A DNA stretch of 64,000 nucleotides from Scatosoma sp048465415 (GTDB lineage: Bacteria; Bacillota; Clostridia; Christensenellales; Borkfalkiaceae): contig DBFWLO010000023.1 of the NCBI GenBank assembly GCA_048465415.1, positions 62,001-126,000 of the forward strand, in the 5' to 3' direction. The notes under the pieces were generated by a model, which worked only from the letters and a program-made list of their open reading frames with translations, was not told the origin of the DNA and made no database searches. Of this stretch, positions 41,150-50,117 are shown piece by piece; the stretch's first letter is position 1; each line of letters begins with the position of its first letter. Position numbers and translations under genes: made by a program.

Positions 41150-42342
41150 AAACGGAACTTTTGGCGCCTGCGGGCAATTACGCAAAATTTTTAACGGCTC
41201 TGCGGTTCGGAGCCGACGCGGTGTATATCGGAGGGAAAGCATTTTCCCTCCGCTCTTTTGCGGAAAATTTTACGGAAGAAGAACTTTGTAAAGCCGTGCG
41301 GACCGCGCACGACGCGGGGAAAAAAGTCTATGTGACCGCGAACGTCTTTGCGCGCAACGAGGATTTTTCCCATCTGAAAGACTATTTCCGTTTTCTCCTG
41401 GAAATCGGCGCGGACGCGGCGATTGTCAGCGATCCCGGCGTCGTATACGCGGCGAGGGAAGCCGCGCCCGGACTTCCGCTCCATCTTTCCACGCAGGCCA
41501 ATACGACGAACAAATACGCAGTCAGATTCTGGAAAGAGCAGGGCGTTTCCCGCGTCATTCTCGCGCGGGAGCTCTTCTTGTCGGAGATTGCGGAAATCAG
41601 GGAGTTTGTCCCCGAACTCGAACTGGAAGCGTTTGTGCACGGCGCGATGTGCATTTCGTACAGCGGACGTTGTCTTTTATCCGACTATCTGGACGGCCGC
41701 TCTTCCAACCGCGGCGCCTGCGTGCAGGCCTGCCGCTGGAAGTACGAAATCCGCGCGCTCGATCCTTCCGGCGAAGAGCGAGGCTGGTTGGGTATAGAAG
41801 AAGACGAGCGAGGCGCTTATCTTCTCAACAGCAAGGATTTAAATATGCTCCGCCGTCTGTCCGATCTGAAAAAAGCGGGCGTCGATTCCTTTAAGATCGA
41901 AGGCCGAATGAAGAGCGAATACTATCTCGCGACGGTCATCAACGCCTATCGCCGGGCGATTGACGGAGGCGTTACGCCCGAGCTTGAACAAGAGCTTTGC
42001 AATATCGCGCACCGCGAGTATACGGAGGCGTACGCTTCCGGGAAAAACGGCGCTACCGTCAATTACAAGAACAGCCAGACGAAAGGCGACTATACTTATA
42101 TCGCCAACGTTTTAGGCTCTGAAAACGGGTTTATCGAAGCGGAGATGCGCAATCGTTTTCATAAGGGCGATCTTTTGGAAGCGCTTTCTCCCGACGAATA
42201 TTTCGCCGGGACCTTTGCCGCGGAAGAGATTTTCGATTCTGCGGGCACGCCCGTCGAGGACGCGAAACTCGTGCGGGAACGGTATAAGATCAAATGTCCG
42301 TATCCTTTGCAAAAGGGGGATTTTCTACGCCGGAAAGCGTGA
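41146..42342 (+). CDS. trhP: U32 family tRNA hydroxylation protein TrhP
   Basis: A 398-residue protein annotated in the peptidase U32 family, now known to act in prephenate-dependent 5-hydroxyuridine formation on tRNA. The N terminus KTELLAPAGN and GADAVYIGG is diagnostic. The U32 signature gives C169 and C176 (HGAMCISYSGRC), with C192 and C196 in GACVQAC, the four Cys thought to hold an iron-sulfur cluster. It is translationally coupled to trmR. B. subtilis has two paralogues, trhP1 and trhP2; only one is seen here. Confidence 0.85.
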   Translation: MKTELLAPAGNYAKFLTALRFGADAVYIGGKAFSLRSFAENFTEEELCKAVRTAHDAGKKVYVTANVFARNEDFSHLKDYFRFLLEIGADAAIVSDPGVVYAAREAAPGLPLHLSTQANTTNKYAVRFWKEQGVSRVILARELFLSEIAEIREFVPELELEAFVHGAMCISYSGRCLLSDYLDGRSSNRGACVQACRWKYEIRALDPSGEERGWLGIEEDERGAYLLNSKDLNMLRRLSDLKKAGVDSFKIEGRMKSEYYLATVINAYRRAIDGGVTPELEQELCNIAHREYTEAYASGKNGATVNYKNSQTKGDYTYIANVLGSENGFIEAEMRNRFHKGDLLEALSPDEYFAGTFAAEEIFDSAGTPVEDAKLVRERYKIKCPYPLQKGDFLRRKA

Positions 42343-42396
42343 AGGAAGAAAAAGGCTTAAATTTTACGATTTTATCGAAAAAAGCGCGCCCTGTGT

Positions 42397-42425
42397 TTGA
42401 CTCTGCGGTTAAAAAAAGGTATAAT
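42397..42425 (+). promoter_or_regulatory. Promoter of ansA-peptidase operon
   Basis: TTGACT (42397-42402), 17-base spacer, TATAAT (42420-42425), 43 bases before the asparaginase start; GGAGGCGGGG lies in the leader. Confidence 0.87.
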
Positions 42426-42467
42426 AATAGCATAAAAACGATGGAGGCGGGGTAAAACAAGTCGTAT

Positions 42468-43460
42468 ATGAAAAAAATTCTTATGATAGCGACGGGCGGT
42501 ACGATCGCCTCCCGCGGAGGCGCGGACGGTCTCGCGCCCGAAATGGACTCGGCGGGGCTTTTGAACTATGTCCCCGAGATCCGCGATTTCTGCGAAGCGG
42601 ATTCCGTGCAGATTTTCAATATCGACAGCACTAACGTCACGCCCGGCCATTGGATAAAAATAGCGGAAACCATTCGCGATCGTTACGATTCCTACGACGG
42701 GTTCGTCGTTTGTCACGGTACGGATACGATGGCGTATACGGCCGCGGTATTATCCTATATGGTGCGGCATTCCCCCAAACCCATCGTTTTGACCGGCTCG
42801 CAGAAACCGATCGACAAAGAGGATACGGACGCGAGAATCAATCTTCGGGACAGTTTTCTCTATGCCGCGTCCGACAAAGCCGCGGACGTGGTGATCGTCT
42901 TTCAGGGCAAGGTCATCGCGGGCACGAGGGCGAAAAAGATCCGCACCAAAAGTTTCAACGCTTTCGACAGCGTGGATTTTCCCGAACTGGCGAGAATCCG
43001 CGAAAGCAAAATCCTGTCTTATATCGTCTCGCCGAAAAACGAAAAACCGGAGTTTTCTCTCTCCCTCAATCACAGAGTCGGGCTCATCAATCTCACGCCG
43101 GGCATGGACAGCGAAATCCTCGATGTATATTTCCGGTATAACGACGCGGTGGTGCTTTCCGGTTACGGTACGGGCGGGATTCCCGAGGGCGAGTATTACG
43201 GCTTTTACGACGTCATAGAAAAATGGCGGGGCAAGGGCAAGACGCTGGTTGTGACGACGCAGGTGCAGAGCGAAGGCAGCGATATGAGCATCTATCGGGT
43301 GGGAAGGGGACTGAAAAGGCGCTTTTCCCTGCTCGAAAGCTACGATATGACTTACGAAAGCATTCTCACCAAACTGATGTGGATTTTAGGGCAGACGACG
43401 GAAGAAGAAAAGATCCGGAAGCTGTTTTATACGAGCATCAACTATGATTTGATCGGTTAA
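42468..43460 (+). CDS. ansA: L-asparaginase, type I
   Basis: Hydrolyses asparagine to aspartate and ammonia in the cytosol. The 330 residues show both catalytic threonine motifs: T12 in ATGGTIAS and T85-D86 in HGTDTMAYTA. There is no signal peptide, which fits the cytoplasmic type I enzymes. The gene leads an operon with two peptidases, together suited to amino-acid or peptide use. Confidence 0.92.
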   Translation: MKKILMIATGGTIASRGGADGLAPEMDSAGLLNYVPEIRDFCEADSVQIFNIDSTNVTPGHWIKIAETIRDRYDSYDGFVVCHGTDTMAYTAAVLSYMVRHSPKPIVLTGSQKPIDKEDTDARINLRDSFLYAASDKAADVVIVFQGKVIAGTRAKKIRTKSFNAFDSVDFPELARIRESKILSYIVSPKNEKPEFSLSLNHRVGLINLTPGMDSEILDVYFRYNDAVVLSGYGTGGIPEGEYYGFYDVIEKWRGKGKTLVVTTQVQSEGSDMSIYRVGRGLKRRFSLLESYDMTYESILTKLMWILGQTTEEEKIRKLFYTSINYDLIG

Positions 43461-43476
43461 TTGCAAGGAGCAAAAA

Positions 43477-45183
43477 ATGAACGATTTTACCACGTTCGGC
43501 GCGCTCAGATACGAGCGTCCCGATTTCGAGGCACTCAAAACTTTTTATACGCAGCTCAACGAGCGCGTGAAAAACGCAAAGACCTATGAGGAGATAAAGG
43601 CCTGTATGCAGGAGGAGGAAACGTATTCTTCCCGCCTTTCCACCATGTATACGATCGCGAGTATCCGTCACACCGTGGACACTTCCGATAAGTTCTACGA
43701 GGAAGAGGACAAATATCTCAATACGCAGTATCCCGAGGCGATGCCGTATATGCAGCAATTCAGCCTTTCCCTGTTGAATAGCCGCTTCCGCAAAGAGATC
43801 GACGAGGAATTCGGGGATTTTTTCCTGAAAAACATCAAGCTCGGCGTGGATTGCTTCTCCGAGAAGAATATCAGGCTGATGCAGGAAGAAAACGAGCTTG
43901 TAGACCGTTATCAGCGTATCATGGCCTCCTGCAAGATCCCTTTTGAAGGCGAGGAACGCAATCTGTACGGCCTTAAAAAGTATTTCTCTTCGCCCGACCG
44001 GGCCGTACGCAAAGCGGCCTGGAAAAAGTATTCCGAATTTTTCTCTTCCCATGAAAAGGAAATGGGCGAGATCTTCGATAAGCTCGTCAGGATCCGCAAT
44101 CAGATGGGCGTGAACATGGGATTTGACAATTATGTCCCGCTTGGGTACATGCAGCAGGGACGCCTCGACTACGACGAGGAGAATGTGGCTTCGTTCCGCG
44201 CGCAGGTGGAGAAAGTGCTGGTTCCCTTCTGCCAAAAACTGTACGAAGCGCAGGCGAAACGGATCGGCGTGGACGAGATCAGATGCTACGACGAGGAATT
44301 CATCTTCCCGGACGGAAACGCGGTGCCCGTCGGCAATCGCCCCTATCTCGTGGAACAGGCGAAGAAGATGTATCACGAGATGAGCCGGGAAACGGGCGAA
44401 TTTATCGATTTTATGCTCGATCACGAGCTCACCGATCTCGACAACAAACCCAATAAAGCCTCTACGGGGTATATGACTTATCTGCCCGATTATAAGGCGC
44501 CGTTCGTATTCTCCTGTTTCAACGGCACGACGTATGACGTGGACGTGCTCACCCATGAAATGGGGCACGCCTTCGCGGGGTACATGGCGATGCGTACGCA
44601 GCCGCTTATGGCGCAGTGGAGCGAATCCACCGATATAGCGGAGATACATTCCATGTCTATGGAACAGTTCGCCTATCCTTATGCGGAGCTCTTTTTCGGG
44701 GACAAAGCGGACAAATATCGGTTCCAGCACTTGCAGGAAGCGATTACGTTCGTTCCTTTCGGCGTCGCCGTGGACGAATTTCAGCACATCGTCTATAAAA
44801 ATCCCGGGCTGACGCCCGACGAGCGCACGGCGAAATGGCGGGAACTCGAAAAGAAATATATGCCCTGGCGCCGCTACGACGGGGACGCGTTTTTTGAAAA
44901 GGGGGGCTGGTGGTATCATAAGATCCATATTTTCCATTATCCGTTCTATTATATCAATTATACGCTGACTACGATGGGCGCGATGGAATTCAAGAAGAAG
45001 ATGGCGGAGGATAAGGAAAGCTGCTGGAAAGATTATATGACGCTCTGCGAAGTAGGCGGATCTTTGGGCTATCTCGATACTCTCCGCGCGGCGAATCTGT
45101 CCGTTCCCTTCGAGGCGGGCAGCGTCGAAAAGGCCGCGGGGTACGCGATGAAAATACTCGAAGAGCAAATGACAAAGGAGTAA
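43477..45183 (+). CDS. M3 family oligoendopeptidase (PepF-like)
   Basis: Cytosolic zinc endopeptidase for short peptides. Of 568 residues, H360-E-x-x-H364 (THEMGHAF) and E389 (25 residues on) form the zinc site. The surrounding SCFNGTTYDVDVLTHE and YPFYYINYTLTT blocks are typical of M3 proteins. CAAGGAG precedes the ATG. It is followed by another peptidase after only 3 bases, so the pair is cotranslated. Confidence 0.93.
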   Translation: MNDFTTFGALRYERPDFEALKTFYTQLNERVKNAKTYEEIKACMQEEETYSSRLSTMYTIASIRHTVDTSDKFYEEEDKYLNTQYPEAMPYMQQFSLSLLNSRFRKEIDEEFGDFFLKNIKLGVDCFSEKNIRLMQEENELVDRYQRIMASCKIPFEGEERNLYGLKKYFSSPDRAVRKAAWKKYSEFFSSHEKEMGEIFDKLVRIRNQMGVNMGFDNYVPLGYMQQGRLDYDEENVASFRAQVEKVLVPFCQKLYEAQAKRIGVDEIRCYDEEFIFPDGNAVPVGNRPYLVEQAKKMYHEMSRETGEFIDFMLDHELTDLDNKPNKASTGYMTYLPDYKAPFVFSCFNGTTYDVDVLTHEMGHAFAGYMAMRTQPLMAQWSESTDIAEIHSMSMEQFAYPYAELFFGDKADKYRFQHLQEAITFVPFGVAVDEFQHIVYKNPGLTPDERTAKWRELEKKYMPWRRYDGDAFFEKGGWWYHKIHIFHYPFYYINYTLTTMGAMEFKKKMAEDKESCWKDYMTLCEVGGSLGYLDTLRAANLSVPFEAGSVEKAAGYAMKILEEQMTKE

Positions 45184-45186
45184 AAA

Positions 45187-46413
45187 ATGAGAACTTCACA
45201 GCTTAAAAAATATGCGAAATTGCTCGCGAAAACGGGACTCAACGTAAAGAAGGGGCAAACGGTGTTTATCCAGGCGGGACTCGACCAGCCGGAATTTGTC
45301 GCTATGGTCGTGGAAGAATGTTATAAAGCGGGCGCGAAAGCCGTGTATGTGGATTGGAGCTATCAGCCGGTCGGCAAGCTTAACGCCGTATACAGGAGCC
45401 TGGAAACGCTGTCCGAACTGTCGCCCTGGGAAAAGGCGAAATGGGAATATAAAGCCAAAGACCTTTCCTGCCGGCTGTATATCGAATCGGAAGATCCCGA
45501 CGGCATGAACGGCATCGATCAGGAGAAGATGAGCAAGGCGCGCCGCGCGCAATATCCCCAGCTCAAACCTTTCCGCGACGCCATCGAAAACAGGCATCAA
45601 TGGTGTATCGCGGCCGTACCCGGAAAGGCGTGGGCGAAAAAGGTATTCCCCGAACTCTCCGAAAAAAAAGCGGTCGAGGAGATGTGGAAAGTCATTCTCT
45701 ATACGGCTCGTGCCGACGGTAAAAATCCGATCAGGGACTGGAAAGACCATAACGCCGATCTTGAAAACCGCTGTCGGTATTTAAACGGCCTCGGGCTTAA
45801 ATATCTCGAATATAAGAGCGCCAACGGCACCGATTTCAAAGTGGAACTCAATGAGGACGGCGTGTTCTGCGGCGGCGACGAAAAGACGCTGAAAGGCAGG
45901 GTATTCAATCCCAATATTCCCAGCGAAGAGGTGTTCACCTCTCCCAAAGCGGGCGCGGCGGAGGGGATCGTGTACGCGACGAAGCCGCTTTCCTATCAGG
46001 GCGAACTCATCGAAAATTTCTCCGTTCGTTTTAAGAGCGGGAAGGTATGCGAAGTGAAAGCGGAAAAAGGCGAAGAGCTTTTGAAGCAGATGGTCTCGAT
46101 GGACGAAGGCGCGGGCATGCTCGGCGAGTGCGCGCTCATTCCCTATGATTCGCCCATCAATAATTCGGGACTGCTTTTTTATAATACTTTATTCGACGAA
46201 AACGCGAGTTGTCATTTGGCGCTCGGCCACGGCTTCAACGAATGTTTAAAAGGCTACGAGAATTACACCAATGAAGAGTGCAAAGAACACGGCATCAACG
46301 ACAGTATGATTCACGTGGATTTCATGATCGGCGCGAAGGATATGTCGATCGTCGGCGTTACGAAGAACGGAGAAAGAATACAGATCTTTAAGGACGGAAA
46401 CTGGGCGTTTTAA
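45187..46413 (+). CDS. M29 family aminopeptidase
   Basis: A 408-residue thermophilic-type (AmpS/aminopeptidase T) metallo-aminopeptidase. It starts with the usual KKYAKLLAKTGLNVKKGQ and carries the C-terminal metal blocks ENFSVRFKSG, YDSPINNSGLLFYN, DENASCHLALG and IHVDFMIG. It releases N-terminal residues from peptides, completing what the upstream PepF begins. Confidence 0.93.
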   Translation: MRTSQLKKYAKLLAKTGLNVKKGQTVFIQAGLDQPEFVAMVVEECYKAGAKAVYVDWSYQPVGKLNAVYRSLETLSELSPWEKAKWEYKAKDLSCRLYIESEDPDGMNGIDQEKMSKARRAQYPQLKPFRDAIENRHQWCIAAVPGKAWAKKVFPELSEKKAVEEMWKVILYTARADGKNPIRDWKDHNADLENRCRYLNGLGLKYLEYKSANGTDFKVELNEDGVFCGGDEKTLKGRVFNPNIPSEEVFTSPKAGAAEGIVYATKPLSYQGELIENFSVRFKSGKVCEVKAEKGEELLKQMVSMDEGAGMLGECALIPYDSPINNSGLLFYNTLFDENASCHLALGHGFNECLKGYENYTNEECKEHGINDSMIHVDFMIGAKDMSIVGVTKNGERIQIFKDGNWAF

Positions 46414-46508
46414 AAGAGAATCGGTTTGTTTCGCCGGACGCGCGTTTAAAAAACGCGGTTCGGCGTTATAAATATAAGTAAAGCATAAAAGCGTAAGAGG
46501 TAATTGTC

Positions 46509-47576
46509 ATGACGAAAATAGATATATTTTCCGGTTTTCTGGGCGCCGGTAAAACTACCCTCATCAAAAAACTGATTAAAGAAGCCTATGCGGGCGAACA
46601 GGTCGTGTTGATCGAAAACGAGTTCGGCGAGATCGGCATCGACGGCGGATTCTTGCAGGACGCCGGCGTCAATATCACGGAAATGAATTCCGGCTGCATC
46701 TGCTGTTCCCTGGTGGGCGACTTTGCCGAAGCGCTTAAAAAAGTTTCCGCAAAGTACCGTCCCGACCGGATCATTATCGAGCCTTCGGGCGTCGGAAAGC
46801 TCAGCGACGTCATCAAAGCGGTGGCGAACGCCGCGCTCGAAGACGCTTCGCTCAACGCGTTCTGCACGGTCGTGGACGCCGGTAAATGCAAGATGTATAT
46901 GAAGAATTTCGGCGAATTTTTCAACGACCAGGTCGAGAATGCGAGCTGCATCATTCTTTCGCATACGGACGGGATTTCAGAGGAAAAACTCTCCGCCGCG
47001 GTCGAGCTTCTCAAAGCCCGTAATCCTTTCGCGACTGTCGTCACCGCTTCCTGGGACAAGCTCGACGGAAAGACGATCCTCGCCGCTATGGAGCAAAAGG
47101 ATTCCTTAAAGGCGGAACTTGCCCGTCTCGCCGCCGAATACGAAGAGGAACATCATCACTGTCATCACGACGACGAAGAGCACGAGTGCTGTCATCACCA
47201 TCACCACGACGAGGGAGACGAGCACGAGTGTCACCATCATGACGACGAAGAATGTCACCACAAGCACGAGGGGCATGAACATCATCACGGGCATCATCAT
47301 GCGGACGACGTGTTCACAAGCTGGGGAGTAGAAACGACGCATGCGTTTACGAAAGAGGAATTGGAAGCCGCGCTCGCCGCTTTGTCGGACGAAGAAAAAT
47401 ACGGTACGGTGCTTCGGGCGAAGGGGATCGTGGCGGGAAGCGGGGAATGGCTGCATTTCGATTACGTGCCCGGCGAGCCGGACGTGCGTACGGGAAGCGC
47501 GGGCGTAACGGGCAGACTGTGCGTCATTGGCTGTAAGATAAACGAAACGGCGCTCAAAGAATTGTTCAAAGCGTAA
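46509..47576 (+). CDS. CobW/COG0523 GTPase with His-rich metal region
   Basis: A G3E-family P-loop GTPase likely to chaperone or traffic a metal, most probably zinc. The 355 residues have Walker A GFLGAGKTT (9-17), the NEFGEIGIDG switch and the metal motif G62-C-I-C-C (C63, C65, C66). Residues ~214-267 are a loop of about 25 His mixed with Cys, Asp and Glu, then a CobW C-terminal domain. A hairpin without a T-run (CGCGTTT/AAACGCG, 46441-46457) precedes it, and no Zur box was recognised. The metal is an inference. Confidence 0.88.
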   Translation: MTKIDIFSGFLGAGKTTLIKKLIKEAYAGEQVVLIENEFGEIGIDGGFLQDAGVNITEMNSGCICCSLVGDFAEALKKVSAKYRPDRIIIEPSGVGKLSDVIKAVANAALEDASLNAFCTVVDAGKCKMYMKNFGEFFNDQVENASCIILSHTDGISEEKLSAAVELLKARNPFATVVTASWDKLDGKTILAAMEQKDSLKAELARLAAEYEEEHHHCHHDDEEHECCHHHHHDEGDEHECHHHDDEECHHKHEGHEHHHGHHHADDVFTSWGVETTHAFTKEELEAALAALSDEEKYGTVLRAKGIVAGSGEWLHFDYVPGEPDVRTGSAGVTGRLCVIGCKINETALKELFKA

Positions 47577-47591
47577 AGCGAAAGGAAAAAC

Positions 47592-48557
47592 GTGGATATG
47601 AAAAAACAACAGCCGCCCGAAACCCCGGTCTATCTGTTTCTGGGATTTCTGGAATCGGGAAAAACGAAATTCATTCAGGAAACGCTGGAAGACAAGCGTT
47701 TCGATTCGGGTGAAAACACGCTCCTGCTCGTGACGGAGGAGGGGGAGGAAGAATACGACACTTCCCGTTTTGCCGTCCAAAACGTCAGCGTGGCAGTTCT
47801 CGGAAGCAAAGAGGAACTCACGCAGGAGAACCTCGCGTCCTTACAGGCAAAATACAAGGCGGAGCGGGTGCTGGTAGAGTATAACGGCATGTGGCTTCTG
47901 GACGAATTTTACGAAGCCATGCCCGAGGGCTGGATGCTCTCGCAGGTAATGACGTTTATTGATTCGGGAACCTTTCTCGCCTACAACGCGAATATGCGGC
48001 AGCTTATGTTCGATAAAATAGACGGAACGCAGATGGTTGTTTTCAATCGTTTCCAAGACGAAACGGATAAAACGGAGTTTCATAAGCTCGTCCGCGCGAT
48101 CACTCGTCGGGCGGACATTGTCTACGAGCATGCGGACGGGAAGGCGGAGTACGACGACATCGAAGATCCGCTCCCTTTCGACGTAAACGCGCCCGTCGTC
48201 GAGATCGCGGATCGGGATTATGCCTTTTTCTACCGCGATCTCTCGGAAAACATGAAGGATTATATCGGCAAAACGGTGAAATTCAAGGGGCTGGTCGCCA
48301 TGGATAAACGCCTGCCCGCGGATAACGTCGTCGTGGGACGGCATATCATGACCTGCTGCCAAGCGGATATTCAATACAGCGGTCTCGCCTGCGTTCTGCC
48401 GAAGGCAATGGATCTGAAAACCCGGGAATGGATCGAAATTACGGCGAAGATAGAGTTCAAAACACATACGATCTATCGCGGGAAAGGCCCCGTTTTGGTT
48501 GCGGTGAAAGCCGAACCCTGTACCCCGCCGGACGAACAGCTCGCTACTTTTTATTAA
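47592..48557 (+). CDS. CobW-like GTPase fused to DUF1980-like domain
   Basis: A 321-residue protein. Residues ~12-200 resemble the CobW/G3E GTPase with P-loop GFLESGKTK (18-26), but the CxCC metal motif is missing. Residues ~215-321 resemble the DUF1980 (YcgQ/TIGR03943 C-terminal) domain, with GRHIMTCCQAD (C255, C256). In other Firmicutes, YcgQ-type proteins pair with a YcgR permease and sit beside CobW genes. Here the two parts are one chain, 15 bases after another CobW gene. A GTG start (47592) or ATG (47598) is possible. A role in metal handling is an inference. Confidence 0.75.
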   Translation: MDMKKQQPPETPVYLFLGFLESGKTKFIQETLEDKRFDSGENTLLLVTEEGEEEYDTSRFAVQNVSVAVLGSKEELTQENLASLQAKYKAERVLVEYNGMWLLDEFYEAMPEGWMLSQVMTFIDSGTFLAYNANMRQLMFDKIDGTQMVVFNRFQDETDKTEFHKLVRAITRRADIVYEHADGKAEYDDIEDPLPFDVNAPVVEIADRDYAFFYRDLSENMKDYIGKTVKFKGLVAMDKRLPADNVVVGRHIMTCCQADIQYSGLACVLPKAMDLKTREWIEITAKIEFKTHTIYRGKGPVLVAVKAEPCTPPDEQLATFY

Positions 48558-48583
48558 AAAAGGGCGCCGAAGAGGAAAAGAAG

Positions 48584-48613
48584 AAACGCGGACTTTAAGC
48601 CCCGCGTTTTTTT
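48584..48613 (+). terminator. Terminator after CobW-type gene pair
   Basis: The stem AAACGCGG / CCGCGTTT with a ~10-base loop is followed by TTTT, just upstream of the trkA promoter. Confidence 0.75.
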
Positions 48614-48646
48614 ATAAAAATTTTCGTCAAATCCCGCTTCCGATTT

Positions 48647-48675
48647 TTGACTTTTGGAAGAGAGTGTGCTACAAT
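48647..48675 (+). promoter_or_regulatory. Promoter of trkA-trkH
   Basis: TTGACT (48647-48652), 17-base spacer, TGC-extended TACAAT (48670-48675), 57 bases before the trkA ATG. No c-di-AMP (ydaO-type) riboswitch fits in this short leader. Confidence 0.85.
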
Positions 48676-48731
48676 GATACCGCATCGTCTTTGTATGCAA
48701 CCACTGCGAAAGCGAAAAGCGGGGATAGAAA

Positions 48732-50117
48732 ATGAAAGTAATCGTTGTCGGCCTCGGAAAGGTCGGCAGGAATATTCTTCAATGCCTCATCGAGGAAGAG
48801 AAACACGACGTCGTAGTCGTGGATCAAAATGCGGAAACGGTGCAGAGTCTCGTCGATCGTTACGACGTAATGGGGCTTTGCGGAAACGGCTGTATTGCGG
48901 AGAATCTGAAAGAAGCGGGCGTGGAAACGGCGGATCTGCTGCTTTCCGTGACGCCGTCGGACGAACAGAACGTTTTGTGCTGTCTGATCGCCAAAAGTCT
49001 GGGCGTCAAAAATACGATTGCGCGGGTGCGCGATCCCGAATACAATCAACAGGCGGATTTTATGCGTGAGAAACTGGGGATAGACCGACTGGTCAATCCC
49101 GATAAATCTCTCGCCAAAGAAATTATCCGCCTTTTGCGTTTTCCGTCGGCGAAAAAGATCTCTTCTTTCTCGGACGGAAAAGTGGAGATCGTCGAGATGC
49201 GGTTGCCCGCGGACTGCGCGCTCGCCGGCCGCAGACTCAACGAGATTAACGTCAAGGGGAAGCGGCTGTCCATTCTCATTTCAGCGGTCGAGCGCGGCGG
49301 CGAGATCATCATTCCCAACGGCGAGACAGTGCTGAAAGAAGGTGACGTGCTCAGTATCTGCGCCAAGCATTTCGAGCTCTGCGAGTTTCTTCGCGCTTAC
49401 GGTCTGCTCAAAAAGAAGGTGCAGTACGTCATGATCCTCGGCGCCGGCCGCAGCGCCTATTATCTTGCGCACGATCTCGAAACCTGCGGTTTTCAGGTGA
49501 AAATCATTTCTCCCAACCGGGAAAAATGTACCGATATTAAGAATAAGCTCAATAATTCCAGCGTAGTCTGCGGGGATTTCACAGACAAAGAAATTCTCGA
49601 GGCGGAAGGCATCGCCGAGGCGGACGCGGTGGTGGCGATGTCTACTTACGACGAGAACAACATCATGATCTCCCTGTTCGCGAAAGCGAAAGAGGTAGCA
49701 AAGATCGTCACGGTCGTCAACAACGATTCCTACGGCGGCATTTTGGAAAGCATACCGCTCGATACGGTCGTCTCTCCCTATCAGGTCGTCGCGGAAGATA
49801 CGTTGAAATATCTCCGTTCCATCTCCGTGCCCGCGGACAGCCGTATCGTCGCCTTATACCGGATCGCGGACGACCGCGCGGAAGCGCTGCAATTCAACGT
49901 CAATCACCACCGCGAATTTACCGATAAGGCCGTGAAAGATCTGCACCAGAAACTGCGTTCGGGGATACTGATCACGGCGATCGTGCGGGGGAACGCGCTG
50001 GTAGTGCCCAATGGCGAGACCGTGATCCGGGGCGAGGACTCGATCATCGTCATCACTACGCAGGGCTTCGTCTCTTCTTTGGAAGATATATTGAAGCGAG
50101 GCGGCCATGAGTTATAG
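48732..50117 (+). CDS. trkA: Trk potassium uptake regulatory protein TrkA
   Basis: Cytosolic gating ring of the Trk K+ channel. The 461 residues form the full-length double RCK layout: an NAD/ATP-binding Rossmann fold at 1-140 (VVGLGKVGRN), a first TrkA_C domain at about 140-220, a second Rossmann fold at about 228-350 (ILGAGRSAYYLA) and a second TrkA_C domain. The 3' end overlaps the trkH start by 11 bases. Confidence 0.96.
   Translation: MKVIVVGLGKVGRNILQCLIEEEKHDVVVVDQNAETVQSLVDRYDVMGLCGNGCIAENLKEAGVETADLLLSVTPSDEQNVLCCLIAKSLGVKNTIARVRDPEYNQQADFMREKLGIDRLVNPDKSLAKEIIRLLRFPSAKKISSFSDGKVEIVEMRLPADCALAGRRLNEINVKGKRLSILISAVERGGEIIIPNGETVLKEGDVLSICAKHFELCEFLRAYGLLKKKVQYVMILGAGRSAYYLAHDLETCGFQVKIISPNREKCTDIKNKLNNSSVVCGDFTDKEILEAEGIAEADAVVAMSTYDENNIMISLFAKAKEVAKIVTVVNNDSYGGILESIPLDTVVSPYQVVAEDTLKYLRSISVPADSRIVALYRIADDRAEALQFNVNHHREFTDKAVKDLHQKLRSGILITAIVRGNALVVPNGETVIRGEDSIIVITTQGFVSSLEDILKRGGHEL

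Noticed and set aside
47149..47310. CAT/CAC-rich stretch as a microsatellite or CRISPR-like repeat
   Set aside because: It is in frame and encodes the His-rich loop of the CobW GTPase; units are irregular and there are no spacers.
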